Shown: positions 1-8,978, counted from the stretch's first letter. The stretch is 64,000 bases of DNA from OLB6 sp964620125 (GCA_964620125.1 CAZUGQ010000015.1:1-64000), one strand, 5' to 3'. Numbers and translations are program-made. The notes: generated by a model not told the origin, from the letters alone.

Positions 1-408
1 CCAGCAGTAGAGTGCGTTTGGCCCGAGCGGAACGGAAAACCCCCATGGATTTGGGTTATTGCAGCCGGTGTTTTTGATCAGACAATAGAGGGCATTGAGG
101 ATGTCCAAATCAGTATAGCCAATAGGTTTGGGCCCATTGAAGCAGATTTTCTTTATTCTGGAAAATCTGTTCTGTCCCAAGGTTGGGTTACAACGTCCAC
201 CAGGGTATCCAGGGGGATTTGTGTACTCTGTCTCGCAGAAATGCACGGTAATGGAATACGAGGAGTCGTCGAGGCAGATGTCAACGGTGCGCTGAACATT
301 AACATCACAACTGCATGGCTGAGCGGAGGCCTGGCACGGAGACCAAGCGAGGATCATGGCGACGAGGGGCGTGGCAGAAAGCCAGCGGGATAGGGCAGGA
401 CAATGCAT
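1..408 (-). CDS. Partial secreted protein, cysteine-containing, function unknown (3' end outside window)
   Basis: An open frame on the minus strand runs from an ATG at 408 off the left edge, giving 136 codons without a stop. The N-terminus has a clear signal peptide: a short Arg-containing start, the hydrophobic stretch LVAMILAWSP, then an Ala-x-Ala site before QPCSCDVNVQ. The exported part has several cysteines (PCSCD, DICLDD, HFCETEY, GRCNP), which suggests disulfides. A good ribosome binding site (AAAGGAG) lies about 7 bases upstream of the ATG. No family is recognised. In a lineage with type IX secretion it could be a surface protein, but its C-terminus is not visible. Confidence 0.7.
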   Translation of the reverse strand, partial: MHCPALSRWLSATPLVAMILAWSPCQASAQPCSCDVNVQRTVDICLDDSSYSITVHFCETEYTNPPGYPGGRCNPTLGQNRFSRIKKICFNGPKPIGYTDLDILNALYCLIKNTGCNNPNPWGFSVPLGPNALYCW

Positions 409-734
409 AAGGCACTCCTTTAAGGTAGATATTGGAAAGAGGTATCAACCAGAAGAAGCTTCGTCTCTTCTGCCACTAGCTTTAAAAAAAAAAACGTGGA
501 AATGCGCAAGTGTTTTTTTACTGATCCGAAAAAAAACAGTTTGGACAGAGATTTGAGTGTCGGTCACGTTTTGGGGTGTTGAAACCACATTGCTTGAAAA
601 CGGCAATTGGAGGGTGCGGGAGAGCGGTGGGTGCGTTGTGGCGGGAGGATGGTCACACAATCATCCCCCCGGGTGGGGATGTGGGTGGTTTTACCACTGA
701 CCTACACATCCCACTGCTCGATACTTTTGCACCA
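409..734. other. Divergent intergenic region, no gene seen
   Basis: This 326-base stretch separates two divergent genes and must hold both promoters. It contains A-rich runs near 483-494 and 532-539 and one copy of the dispersed element listed at 648-688. An open frame continuing upstream of the amine oxidase start covers part of it. The residues it would add look unlike a protein domain and precede a good Tat signal, so they are not taken as coding. Confidence 0.5.
648..688 (+). repeat. Dispersed ~40-bp element with palindromic core, copy A
   Basis: About 40 bases are nearly identical to 29074-29114. The core has ATCCCC at 663-668 and GGGGAT at 675-680, flanked by GTCACACA on the left and GGGTGG on the right. 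It lies about 45 bases before the amine oxidase start, and the second copy also lies upstream of a gene. It may be an operator shared by the two genes or a fragment of a repeat family. Only the similarity and the symmetry are directly visible. Confidence 0.5.
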
Positions 735-2282
735 ATGCCTCGCACCCCACTCATCAACATCCTCCGCCGGGCCATCCGTACGCACCTGCGTGACACCCCA
801 CACGCGGGCAGACGTGCCTTCCTCCGCACAACAGCTCTGGCTGGAGCCAGCGTAACCTTGGCTCCACTACTACCCAGTTGCTCCAAACCACTCGACTCCC
901 TCTCTTCCTTCCTGCCACGCGTGGTTATCATCGGTGCCGGCCTGGCCGGACTGAACGCTGCCGAAACCCTCCGCAAACAGGGCATTCTGGCATCTATCTA
1001 CGAAGCCTCGAATCGCGTGGGCGGACGCATCCTCTCACGCCACAACCTGCTCTTCCCAGGTACGGTTACGGAGTTGGGAGCCGAACTCATTGATTCCGAT
1101 GATGCCGAACTCCATCGCTTGGCTAAAGAATTGCACCTTGATGTGATAGACCTCCATGAGCTTAACCAGATGGGGCTGCATGAGTCGTTGTTCTTTGGCG
1201 GACGGCATTATTCGGAAAACGATGTGGTACGCGAAATCGCTCCTATCCTTGATCACATCGCTACCGAAGCTCAAAACGCAATCGATTCTCCCTCTACGCC
1301 TGCCAAAGCCCCCTTCCAACACTTCGATGCAATGAGCATCCAGCAATACTTCGATCACCTGGGCCTGGATGGCTGGTTACGCCAGTTCCTGGCTACAGCC
1401 TTCATCACAGAAAATGGTTTGGAACTCGATGAACAAAGTGCGATGAACTTTACGTCAACAATCGGATTGGATGTGTCGAGCGGCCATTTCTCTATATACG
1501 GTTCCAGCGATGAACGCTACAAAATCCGTAACGGCAACTCACAAATACCAGAATTGCTGGCACAACGGCAGACAGACCGCATACATACCGGCCACGTGCT
1601 CGAAGCGGTAAAACGTGTTGGCAGCACATACGCCGTAACACTGCGCTCGGGGCAACGCGTATTTGATGTTCGGGCCGATGTGCTGATTCTTGCCATACCC
1701 TTTACCATGCTGCGGAACGTGCACTTGGATGTTGACCTTCCTGCCAACGTTGCCAACATGATCGCCAACCTTCGTTACGGTGCAAATGCAAAACTTGTTG
1801 TTGCCTACGAACAGGCATTCTGGCAACACACTGGCTGCAACGGTGTGCTGTATACTGATCTGCCCGTACAACTAACATGGGACAACACCGCATTGCAAGA
1901 TGCACAAGGGGGGGGACTAACATTCTTCAGTGGAGGTGATACGTGCAGGAAGCTTTCCAGCATGACTACCGACGCTTGTGCCTCGTACCTGATGACGCAG
2001 CTTGCTCTTGCCTGGCCTGCAGCAGCTAGCATAAAGGCAGGCCCGGTTGTTCGGCTGGACTGGCCCTCCATGCCTTGGATTAAGGCCAGTTATAGTTCGT
2101 TTGGCCCGGGGCAGTGGACGCAGTTTTCTGGCTTGCTGAACCGTGGTTACCACAACAACACCTTGCAGTTTGCTGGGGAACATTGCAGCGACGAAGATCG
2201 AGGCTTTATGAATGGTGCTGCAACGTCTGGACGGCAGGCAGCGGAACGGATTCTAACAATGCTTGCCGTTAACCACTCCTAG
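735..2282 (+). CDS. Flavin amine oxidase family protein, Tat-exported, probable lipoprotein
   Basis: This 515-residue flavoprotein has an FAD-binding Rossmann motif (VVIIGAGLAGLNAAE, with EASNRVGGR after it) and the C-terminal amine oxidase FAD motif (FAGEHCSDEDRGFMNGA). The family oxidises amines or related C-N or C=C bonds; the substrate is not known. The start at 735 is chosen because it puts a twin-arginine signal (GRRAFLRTTAL) about 30 residues in, followed by a lipobox-like LLPSC. The enzyme would fold in the cytoplasm with FAD and be exported by Tat; two tatA-type genes occur at 39 kb. Its 3' end overlaps the convergent FAD dehydrogenase by 14 bases. Confidence 0.8.
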   Translation: MPRTPLINILRRAIRTHLRDTPHAGRRAFLRTTALAGASVTLAPLLPSCSKPLDSLSSFLPRVVIIGAGLAGLNAAETLRKQGILASIYEASNRVGGRILSRHNLLFPGTVTELGAELIDSDDAELHRLAKELHLDVIDLHELNQMGLHESLFFGGRHYSENDVVREIAPILDHIATEAQNAIDSPSTPAKAPFQHFDAMSIQQYFDHLGLDGWLRQFLATAFITENGLELDEQSAMNFTSTIGLDVSSGHFSIYGSSDERYKIRNGNSQIPELLAQRQTDRIHTGHVLEAVKRVGSTYAVTLRSGQRVFDVRADVLILAIPFTMLRNVHLDVDLPANVANMIANLRYGANAKLVVAYEQAFWQHTGCNGVLYTDLPVQLTWDNTALQDAQGGGLTFFSGGDTCRKLSSMTTDACASYLMTQLALAWPAAASIKAGPVVRLDWPSMPWIKASYSSFGPGQWTQFSGLLNRGYHNNTLQFAGEHCSDEDRGFMNGAATSGRQAAERILTMLAVNHS

Positions 2283-3810
2283 TGCTCACGTACTCTGCCA
2301 CGGCCATAGCCACGCGTTGTCCGTCAAGTGCCGCGCTCATGATACCACCTGCATAGCCAGCACCTTCACCACATGGATAAAGACCTTGCACTGAAACGGA
2401 GGCCAGGGTTTGCGGATTTCGAGGTATTCGGTACGGGCTGCTTGTTCTACTTTCGGTAGCAACAAGCACGGCCTCGTTGGTAAGGTACCCGCGCATCGTG
2501 TGGTTAAAGCGCACAAGAGCATCGGCCAGCCTTGTTGATACCTCGTTGGGTAAGATGGTTCGCAGATCGGCAGGTACAATGCCAGGAATGTAGCTGGAGG
2601 ATGGCAACGACGTGCTTTCACGGCCAGCCACGAAATCCGTAGCTCGCTGCGCCGGAGCCTTCTGTGAGCCCCCTTCCACGGCATCGAATGCGGCCTTTTC
2701 AACTGCACGCTGCTGTGTTATGCCACCATTAACTTCCACAACAAGACCGCTGTTTGCATACTGCGAGTCGCGTTTGCTCATACTCATGCCATTCACTACA
2801 ATTTCGCCAGGTGCTGTAGCAGCAGGCACGATGATGCCTCCGGGACACATGCAAAACGAGTAAACACCCCTGCCGCCCGATTGGCATGCTATTGCATAAC
2901 TGGATGCAGGAAGATGCGGGTCGCGCGGCACCTGATGGTACTGCAACTCATCAATCAGCTCCTGCGGATGTTCAATCCGCACACCCAAGGCAAACGGCTT
3001 CTCCTCTATCGCTACTCCACGCCGGTGGCACAGCTCGAAGATGTCGCGTGCACTATGGCCTGTTGCCAAGATCACTGCTTTGCCATACACTTCGGAACCA
3101 CCATTAAGCACAACACCAATTGCCGTTGGCTGAGTTTGCTGAACACCGTGGGATAGGATGAAGTCCGTTACGTATGCATTGAAATGTACCTCGCCTCCGT
3201 AGTGCAGTATGGTTTCTCGAATGTTCTGAACAACAGCCCACAACCTGTTACTGCCGATATGCGGATGTGCATCCACAAGAATGTCGGCACTTGCCCCATG
3301 TGCCACAAGCATCTCAAGCACGTTGCGCACATTGCCACGTTTGTGCGAACGCGTGTACAACTTTCCATCTGAGTACGTACCAGCCCCCCCCTCGCCAAAA
3401 CAGTAGTTGCTATGTGGGTTTACCACACCGTACTGTGTGAGTGCACGCAGATCACGGCGCCGTGATCGCACGTTGGAACCTCGTTCCAACACCACAGGCG
3501 TTAGGCCGCGTGTAAGCAGCTCCAGCGCAGCAAAGTATCCCGCAGGTCCCGACCCAACAATCACAACCCGATGCCGAGGATCGGCCTGCCGTAAGCTGGT
3601 AAGGGGCTCTGGCAGTGCAGATGGCGGTTCTGTGCTTACCTCTACACGTATCCGTATGCGTGGATGGCGTGATCGAGCGTCGATGGATCGCCGCACTAGT
3701 CGCACATACACCGCCGGTCCGTCTGCAACACCTGCTTCGTTCAAGGCTCGGGAACGCACAGCCGAGGGGTCGGCCGCCATCGCCGGGCTGAGCAAGAATT
3801 CCACAATCAT
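2269..3810 (-). CDS. FAD-dependent dehydrogenase, COG2509 type
   Basis: A 513-residue protein with an N-terminal region of about 80 residues, then a dinucleotide-binding motif (VVIVGSGPAGYFAALEL) and the segment FGEGGAGTYSDGKL typical of uncharacterised FAD dehydrogenases of the COG2509 group. A second glycine-rich motif near the C-terminus (YPCGEGAGYAGGIMSAALDG) closes the FAD site. The substrate is unknown. It follows the alkyltransferase-like gene with a 4-base ATGA overlap, so the two are probably translationally coupled. The 3' end overlaps the amine oxidase on the other strand. Confidence 0.85.
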   Translation of the reverse strand: MIVEFLLSPAMAADPSAVRSRALNEAGVADGPAVYVRLVRRSIDARSRHPRIRIRVEVSTEPPSALPEPLTSLRQADPRHRVVIVGSGPAGYFAALELLTRGLTPVVLERGSNVRSRRRDLRALTQYGVVNPHSNYCFGEGGAGTYSDGKLYTRSHKRGNVRNVLEMLVAHGASADILVDAHPHIGSNRLWAVVQNIRETILHYGGEVHFNAYVTDFILSHGVQQTQPTAIGVVLNGGSEVYGKAVILATGHSARDIFELCHRRGVAIEEKPFALGVRIEHPQELIDELQYHQVPRDPHLPASSYAIACQSGGRGVYSFCMCPGGIIVPAATAPGEIVVNGMSMSKRDSQYANSGLVVEVNGGITQQRAVEKAAFDAVEGGSQKAPAQRATDFVAGRESTSLPSSSYIPGIVPADLRTILPNEVSTRLADALVRFNHTMRGYLTNEAVLVATESRTSSPYRIPRNPQTLASVSVQGLYPCGEGAGYAGGIMSAALDGQRVAMAVAEYVSTRSG

Positions 3811-4127
3811 TCTGGCGTCCAGTGATGCTCCTTCATGTTTACCCTATCACCACTGAACCGAACCCCTTCCGCTTCCAGTCGTTCGCGCATGGCATGAGGG
3901 GTTTCGAAGTGCATTCTGCCACTGAGCTCTCCGTTTCTATTTACAACTCGATGGCACGGAATCTCATTGCGTTGCTCCAGGGTAACACCGTTCAGTGCCC
4001 ACCCTACCAGGCGTGCGCCGGAACGGATGCCGAGTGTTGCGGCAATGTCTCCATACGTTGTAACCCTACCTTCCGGTATCCTTCGCACGATTTCGTACAC
4101 GCGGTCAAAGTAGTCGGCCCTGGCCAT
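3807..4127 (-). CDS. Alkyltransferase-like (MGMT-family) DNA repair protein
   Basis: A 106-residue protein made only of the DNA-binding domain of O6-alkylguanine alkyltransferases: VYEIVRRIPEGRVTTYGDIA, then RLVGWALNG and the active-site segment IPCHRVV. Short family members without the N-terminal domain are usually alkyltransferase-like proteins. Those carry Trp in place of the acceptor Cys and flag lesions for excision repair. Here the Cys is kept, while the C-terminus (RMHFETPHAMRERLEAEGVRF) looks like the Atl type. It could be a real methyltransferase or a lesion sensor. It heads a two-gene unit with the FAD dehydrogenase. Confidence 0.85.
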   Translation of the reverse strand: MARADYFDRVYEIVRRIPEGRVTTYGDIAATLGIRSGARLVGWALNGVTLEQRNEIPCHRVVNRNGELSGRMHFETPHAMRERLEAEGVRFSGDRVNMKEHHWTPE

Positions 4128-4212
4128 GGGCGAATTTATCGGATTTCACGTGCCTCGAAGGCTCTCCCCGTTTCCGTACCTTTGTGGTTCACGTTTCATC
4201 AAACGAGGACAC

Positions 4213-4908
4213 ATGAGATACCTACTTCTAACAACCGTTGTGGCTGCCGTTACCATTGCTTGCAATGCTCACGAAACACCACAAGCCAAGCTCACCTCTA
4301 AAAAGGACTCCATCTCCTATGCCATCGGCATCAACATCGGCAAGAACATGAAGCAGCAGGAGCTGGATGTGGATCCTGCCAAGATTGCAGCTGGACTGGC
4401 CGACGGATTCGGCGGTACAGCCACGCTCACCGATGAACAGATTCAATCAATCATGATGGCCTTCCAAATGGAAATGTCGCAGAAACAGCAAGCCAAACAG
4501 TCGCAGAAGGCTACCGAAAACCTGGCGAAAAGCGAAAAATGGCTGAACGAAAACAAAAGCAAGCCGGGCGTGATGACGACACCTTCTGGTTTGCAATATC
4601 GCGTTGTTAAGGAAGGCACCGGCAAAAAGCCCACAGCGTCGAGCACCGTAAAGGTCCACTACACCGGCACTACAACAGACGGTACCAAGTTCGATAGTTC
4701 CATTGACCGCGGAGAGCCAGCGGAATTCTCTCTGAGTGGCGTAATCCCAGGTTGGACGGAAGGCTTGCAGCTCATGACCGTTGGCAGCAAGTACATTCTG
4801 TATGTACCACCACAGTTGGCCTACGGTGAAAATGGCGCCGGCGGAGCCATCGGACCGAACGAAGCACTGATTTTCGAAGTTGAGTTACTCGACATTGTAA
4901 ACAAGTGA
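4213..4908 (+). CDS. FKBP-type peptidyl-prolyl isomerase, lipoprotein
   Basis: A 231-residue isomerase of the macrophage infectivity potentiator type. It has a lipoprotein signal (RYLLLTTVVAAVTIAC), an N-terminal helical dimerisation domain (DSISYAIGINIGKNMKQQ to about residue 115) and a C-terminal FKBP domain (VKVHYTGTTTDGTKFDSS, VIPGWTEGLQLM, YVPPQLAYG). It should catalyse proline isomerisation in envelope proteins, anchored in a membrane. The start at 4213 has a GAGGA site about 6 bases upstream and gives a proper lipobox; a longer frame to 4126 does not. It overlaps the next gene (GTGA). Confidence 0.9.
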   Translation: MRYLLLTTVVAAVTIACNAHETPQAKLTSKKDSISYAIGINIGKNMKQQELDVDPAKIAAGLADGFGGTATLTDEQIQSIMMAFQMEMSQKQQAKQSQKATENLAKSEKWLNENKSKPGVMTTPSGLQYRVVKEGTGKKPTASSTVKVHYTGTTTDGTKFDSSIDRGEPAEFSLSGVIPGWTEGLQLMTVGSKYILYVPPQLAYGENGAGGAIGPNEALIFEVELLDIVNK

Positions 4909-5612
4909 TTCCAGCTCATGGTTTGACGTCGGCTGCGATTGCCAGACTTCAGCAGCAGTACCCCGCCCTGCGTGTTCAGCGCAACGGCGGGGATTCTGTT
5001 TTGGGCCTTGTGGTTGACGACATGTCTGATGTCGATGTACAAAACCTTACACTGGACCTTGAGTTCTACCAACGTAATCCAACCTTGCCACTAGAAAACC
5101 TGTGCTCACGGCTAGATAACTATCAACCCCGCAGCCCGTCGCAGGTGGAATTGCTTGACTATGCCCGTCGGCTAGCACACTTTACCGATGACAGTCGAGG
5201 AGCTGGCCTTTACATTTATGGCGAGGCGGGAATTGGCAAGAGTCACGTTTCTGTTGGACTTGCCAAGCTGTTTATGAGTCAGGGACTCAGCCCGATATTC
5301 ATGGTGGCAGACACCTACTCGTTCGACACCCGATTGCTTCTTGAGCCAGGTCAGGTGTGGATTGTTGACGACCTGAACACCGGATATGGATTGGCAAGCA
5401 GACTGTTCAAAAAGGTCGTGCTCAACATTCACGATCGCGGTGGACGGATGTTCGTTACGAGCAACAAGCCGTACGAGGACTTGCTCAGAGAGATGTTTGT
5501 TGGTGAAGGTAATGCCGACAGGATGCGGTATGACGACCGTACCCGAGGACTATTCAAAATTCTCCACGTAACCGGCGAGAGTTACCGCCAGGACACTGCG
5601 TGGTACGTATGA
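4905..5612 (+). CDS. DnaC/IstB-like AAA+ ATPase
   Basis: A 235-residue ATPase with Walker A GEAGIGKSH (about residues 104-112) and Walker B VWIVDDLN, followed by a sensor-like MFVTSNKP, as in the DnaC/DnaI/IstB group of helicase-loader-like ATPases. The N-terminal 90 residues are not recognised. It begins with GTG inside the FKBP stop and its own stop overlaps the ATG of the TPR-cyclase, so three genes are tightly coupled. No transposase is near, which argues against an IS21 IstB. It might load the replicative helicase, although a DUF721 gene is also in the window, or it may serve the cyclase operon. Confidence 0.8.
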   Translation: MIPAHGLTSAAIARLQQQYPALRVQRNGGDSVLGLVVDDMSDVDVQNLTLDLEFYQRNPTLPLENLCSRLDNYQPRSPSQVELLDYARRLAHFTDDSRGAGLYIYGEAGIGKSHVSVGLAKLFMSQGLSPIFMVADTYSFDTRLLLEPGQVWIVDDLNTGYGLASRLFKKVVLNIHDRGGRMFVTSNKPYEDLLREMFVGEGNADRMRYDDRTRGLFKILHVTGESYRQDTAWYV

Positions 5613-7297
5613 GCGAATTGGGCGAATTGAGAGCACAGGCTCAGAAGGCTGTAGTTGCGGGTGATGCCAGATCGCTCGAGCTAGCACTACAGGAACTCGA
5701 CACACTGCCTGATCTTGGAGCCGACCCTCTTGTTGTTGCCGATCTGCACCGATTCCGTGGCATCCTTGCTATGATGCAGGGAAAGTACACCGAGGCCATC
5801 GAGAAGTACAAGGCTGCGCTCGACATATTAGAGCCCCGTAACGATGCTGCCGCCATTGCACGGGTATGCAACAACATGGGTGTAGTGTACCACACGCTGG
5901 CCGACTATCCCAATGCCGTGTACTGGTACCAGCGAACACTCGAGGCCCGCGAAGGTATTGGAGATATAAGTGGAATCGCTCGTGTTGCAGCGAACATCGG
6001 GATTGTATACTCATCGATTGGAGATGCAGAACAGGCACGGCGGTACTACGAACGATCGCTTGAACTGAGCAAACAGCTTGGTGATGCAGAAGGAATCGCT
6101 CGGGGTAATAGCATCGTTGGAAATCTCTACGTACAGCTCGGCGACGATGCAACTGCACGTCCGTATCTATTTGACGCCATCGAACAGACCCGACAACTGG
6201 GCATGGATAGAGAGTGGATCAGTGCCGCAGCCAGTCTGGCATCTGCCCTCTACAAGACGCATGAGTATGAACGAGCACTGGAACTCATCTCCGAAGTGGA
6301 GCCCGTAGCCAGCGAGCTTGGATTACTTCAGGAACGTCTGCACCTGCGAATGATCAAGGCCACCAGCAAATACCAGCTTCACGGTGATGTATCGCAGCTC
6401 GATGTACTCACCCAGCTGCTGGCAGAGATTCAGGATCATAAACTCGCGTACGAAGAGAAAGACCTTCATTACCAACTCTGGGAACTGTACAAACACCAGA
6501 AGAATGCCGATCGGGCCCTGTACCACCATGAACAGTGGGTGGCCGTGCGCGATAGAATTTCGGGCGAAGAACGCCAAAGGCAAATGATCCTCTTGGAAAC
6601 GGAACAGCGCCTAAAGGAAGAACGGCGGAAGACGGAGGAACACAAACGCTTGCTGCACAACATGGTACCGGAAGCCATTGCCTCCCGCCTGCTGCGCGGC
6701 GAAATGGAAATTGCGGATGCCTACCAAAACGTGAGTGTGCTCTTCACAGACATTGTAGGATTCACACAACGAGCAGCCAACATGCCTGTTGAGGAACTCA
6801 TTGCCCTTCTCAACGGGTTGTTCTCACGCTTTGATGATGTTGCCAGAAAACACGGCGTTACCAAGGTTAAAACCATCGGTGATGCGTATTTGGCTGTAGT
6901 AGGTGCTCCCGAACAGTGCGATGGCTACACAGCAGCCGTTCGAGCAGCAAGTGCTGCCATGGAGATGCTTCAGTCGGCTCGCGATCTCAACATCCGGATG
7001 GGATTACACGCCGGTCCTGTTGTTGCCGGTGTTATTGGTACCGAACGGATGATTTGGGATGTGTGGGGTGATGCTGTGAATGTTGCCTCACGCATGGAAA
7101 ATACATCGCAACCTGGGCGTATCCAGGTTAGCGAAGACTTTGCAAGACTGCTCTCGAATGGTGCCAGTCCGGTTTTGGACGGCACCGATATTGTTCTAAC
7201 GGCCACACCTTTCAGAATGGTGATGCGTGGCACCATCGACGTGAAAGGCAAGGGCGAAATGAAAACTTTCTGGCTTGAAAAAGCCACCACACTCTAG
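5609..7297 (+). CDS. TPR-repeat class III adenylate cyclase
   Basis: A 562-residue cytoplasmic protein. About six TPR repeats span roughly residues 40-320 (motifs such as ARVCNNMGVVYHTLADYPNAVYWY), then a short coiled coil (EERQRQMILLETEQRLKEERRKTEE), then a class III cyclase domain from about 370. Two metal-binding aspartates are present (FTDIVGFT, D381; IGDAYLAVVG, D425). The purine-selecting residues K421 and D484 (DVWGDAVN) predict ATP rather than GTP. The NVASRMEN motif supplies the Asn/Arg of the transition state. It should make cAMP under control of TPR-bound partners. The ATG at 5609 sits in an ATGA overlap with the ATPase gene and is preferred over a GTG three codons upstream. Confidence 0.9.
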   Translation: MSELGELRAQAQKAVVAGDARSLELALQELDTLPDLGADPLVVADLHRFRGILAMMQGKYTEAIEKYKAALDILEPRNDAAAIARVCNNMGVVYHTLADYPNAVYWYQRTLEAREGIGDISGIARVAANIGIVYSSIGDAEQARRYYERSLELSKQLGDAEGIARGNSIVGNLYVQLGDDATARPYLFDAIEQTRQLGMDREWISAAASLASALYKTHEYERALELISEVEPVASELGLLQERLHLRMIKATSKYQLHGDVSQLDVLTQLLAEIQDHKLAYEEKDLHYQLWELYKHQKNADRALYHHEQWVAVRDRISGEERQRQMILLETEQRLKEERRKTEEHKRLLHNMVPEAIASRLLRGEMEIADAYQNVSVLFTDIVGFTQRAANMPVEELIALLNGLFSRFDDVARKHGVTKVKTIGDAYLAVVGAPEQCDGYTAAVRAASAAMEMLQSARDLNIRMGLHAGPVVAGVIGTERMIWDVWGDAVNVASRMENTSQPGRIQVSEDFARLLSNGASPVLDGTDIVLTATPFRMVMRGTIDVKGKGEMKTFWLEKATTL

Positions 7298-7307
7298 TTG
7301 GAGTTCC

Positions 7308-8171
7308 GTGCAACACCCCTCAATTCTCGCTCTCATCGTTCTACCATTCGCTGCCGTTGTATACGCCGCTTGGTGTGTGTTCACCGGCAATGTGAGTGTA
7401 CTCGACGTTACACTGTGCCTATCTCTGGCCGGACTAACTCAGTTCGGCGTAACCTTCGGCTACCACCGAATGGTGGTTCACAAATCATTCGTTGCTCATC
7501 CAGCCGTAAAGGCTGTTGCCCTTGCACTCGGATCAATGGCCTTCCAGGGTCCGGTGGTGAACTGGGCGAGCGTTCACACCTCCCATCATGCCCATAGCGA
7601 CCAAGAGGGCGATCCACATAGCCCAACCATCAAGAGCTTTATCTACGCTCACCTTGAGTGGTTGCTGGAGATGCGCCAAGAGCGTTTGGATGGCATCAAG
7701 GCCAAGTGGTCCAACCGTTACCTCAAGGATCCGCAGGTTCGATTCTTTTCAAACACGTTCGTGTTCTGGACGGTGTTTAGCCTTTTTCTGCCCGCACTTA
7801 TCGGCTTTTTGGTAGGGGGCTGGCCAGCCGCGTGGTCCGGACTCATCTGGGGTGGCTTGGTGCGCATCTTCATCACCTCGCACATTACTTGGAGCGTAAA
7901 CAGCATTTGCCATGTTATTGGCGGACGAATGTTCAAGACAAAGGATCAGAGCAGAAACAATCTCATCGTGGGCATTCTAGCATTGGGCGAAGGCTGGCAC
8001 AACAACCACCACGCCTTCCCCGCAAGTGCCTTCCATGGTATGCGCTGGTGGCAAATTGATGTTACCGGAATCGTGGTTGGGATTCTGGAGAAGGTTGGGT
8101 TGGTAAAGAACGTTGTACGCATTCCTATGGCATTGCAGGAAAAACATTTGGCGGAAACGCCATCGAGATAG
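7308..8171 (+). CDS. Acyl-CoA/acyl-lipid delta-9-type fatty acid desaturase
   Basis: A 287-residue membrane di-iron desaturase with the three histidine boxes of the family: HRMVVH, HTSHHAH and HNNHH. Four hydrophobic segments surround them. It introduces a cis double bond into saturated acyl chains and so adjusts membrane fluidity, using electrons from ferredoxin or a similar donor. The GTG at 7308 has a TTGGAG site 4 bases upstream; a TTG at 7275 would overlap the cyclase gene and has no site. It may be cotranscribed with the cyclase, only 10 bases away. Confidence 0.88.
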   Translation: MQHPSILALIVLPFAAVVYAAWCVFTGNVSVLDVTLCLSLAGLTQFGVTFGYHRMVVHKSFVAHPAVKAVALALGSMAFQGPVVNWASVHTSHHAHSDQEGDPHSPTIKSFIYAHLEWLLEMRQERLDGIKAKWSNRYLKDPQVRFFSNTFVFWTVFSLFLPALIGFLVGGWPAAWSGLIWGGLVRIFITSHITWSVNSICHVIGGRMFKTKDQSRNNLIVGILALGEGWHNNHHAFPASAFHGMRWWQIDVTGIVVGILEKVGLVKNVVRIPMALQEKHLAETPSR

Positions 8172-8249
8172 CGAGAATCCCGGGTGCACGATTGAGCTTT
8201 TCCGACGTGATTCCTTATCGAAGGAGTTAAAATCTTGTTTTTGTGATTT

Positions 8250-8289
8250 CGTTGTACGATTTTGGTATCGATGAATGAGTCGTACAACG
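8250..8289. promoter_or_regulatory. Inverted repeat, likely vapBC operator
   Basis: Perfect 10-base arms (CGTTGTACGA at 8250-8259 and TCGTACAACG at 8280-8289) flank a 20-base spacer, ending 13 bases before the antitoxin ATG. VapB-type antitoxins normally bind palindromes here and repress their own operon, more strongly with toxin bound. The position makes this the probable autoregulatory site. Confidence 0.65.
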
Positions 8290-8302
8290 AAAGGCAATCG
8301 AT

Positions 8303-8515
8303 ATGGGCAGCACCGTAACCGTCTCGCCGAAGTACCAGATCGTGATACCGCAAGAGGTGCGAGAGGCGATGAACATCAAACCCGGGCAACGGGTTATGTT
8401 CATGGAATGGAAGGGAGCCTATGTGCTCGTACCCGTTCTAAGCCCAGACGAAGCCTTTGGCATGTTCAAGGGCCAAGCGGTTGACGTTGAGCGCGAAAAG
8501 GAGGAGTACGACTAA
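8303..8515 (+). CDS. vapB: AbrB/SpoVT-type antitoxin (VapB)
   Basis: A 70-residue protein whose first 45 residues form a swapped-hairpin AbrB domain (TVTVSPKYQIVIPQEVREAM, then KPGQRVMFMEWKGAYVLVPV). The acidic tail (VDVEREKEEYD) is the usual toxin-wrapping segment. It should neutralise the PIN nuclease encoded next and repress the operon. The stop overlaps the toxin ATG (TAATG). A purine-rich GAAAGG lies about 9 bases before the start. Confidence 0.85.
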   Translation: MGSTVTVSPKYQIVIPQEVREAMNIKPGQRVMFMEWKGAYVLVPVLSPDEAFGMFKGQAVDVEREKEEYD

Positions 8516-8904
8516 TGGCCACCACACCGTATGTGATGGACTCCTCCATCTGGGTAAGCTTTTACCAAGGCAGCACGACGATTCACAAGCTCGTAATCAA
8601 GCCCCTTCGCGAAGGCCGCATCATCGTTCCAAGCATCTGCATCTACGAAGTTGCACTTGCCGTGGAGCGGCGCATCGGGCAGGACTATGTGAAGATTGTG
8701 ATCGCTAATATGCGCGAGCAAATCATCGACGACCTCACGGCTACCCGGGCTCTGGCAGCTTCGTATGTGCGCAATGAACGCAAACTTGCGATGGCCGATA
8801 GCATCGTGTATGCCACAACACTTGCTCACAACGCTACGTTGATTACTCATGACCGCGACTTCGAGGGCCTACCCAACGTCATGTACCTGAAGGCATCACC
8901 GTAG
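8515..8904 (+). CDS. vapC: PIN-domain toxin ribonuclease (VapC)
   Basis: A 129-residue PIN nuclease with the acidic metal-binding set D9 (MDSSIW), E45 (IYEVAL), D95 (MADSIVYA) and D113 (THDRDF). VapC toxins cut specific RNAs, often initiator tRNA or the sarcin-ricin loop, when the antitoxin is lost; the target here cannot be told. It is fused to the antitoxin gene by a 1-base stop/start overlap. No integrase or transposase is next to the module. Confidence 0.88.
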   Translation: MATTPYVMDSSIWVSFYQGSTTIHKLVIKPLREGRIIVPSICIYEVALAVERRIGQDYVKIVIANMREQIIDDLTATRALAASYVRNERKLAMADSIVYATTLAHNATLITHDRDFEGLPNVMYLKASP

Positions 8905-8978
8905 TCAGGCACGATCAACACAGTACCACCAACCCCAATCGAACACACCTACCTTCCTTCACTACTTCTCCACCCGGC

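Noticed and set aside
4905..5612. IS21 helper protein IstB
   Set aside because: No IstA transposase, terminal inverted repeats or target duplication; the gene is embedded in a coupled operon.
8250..8904. vapBC as part of a mobile island
   Set aside because: No integrase, direct repeats or tRNA at its edges, and neighbouring genes are housekeeping.
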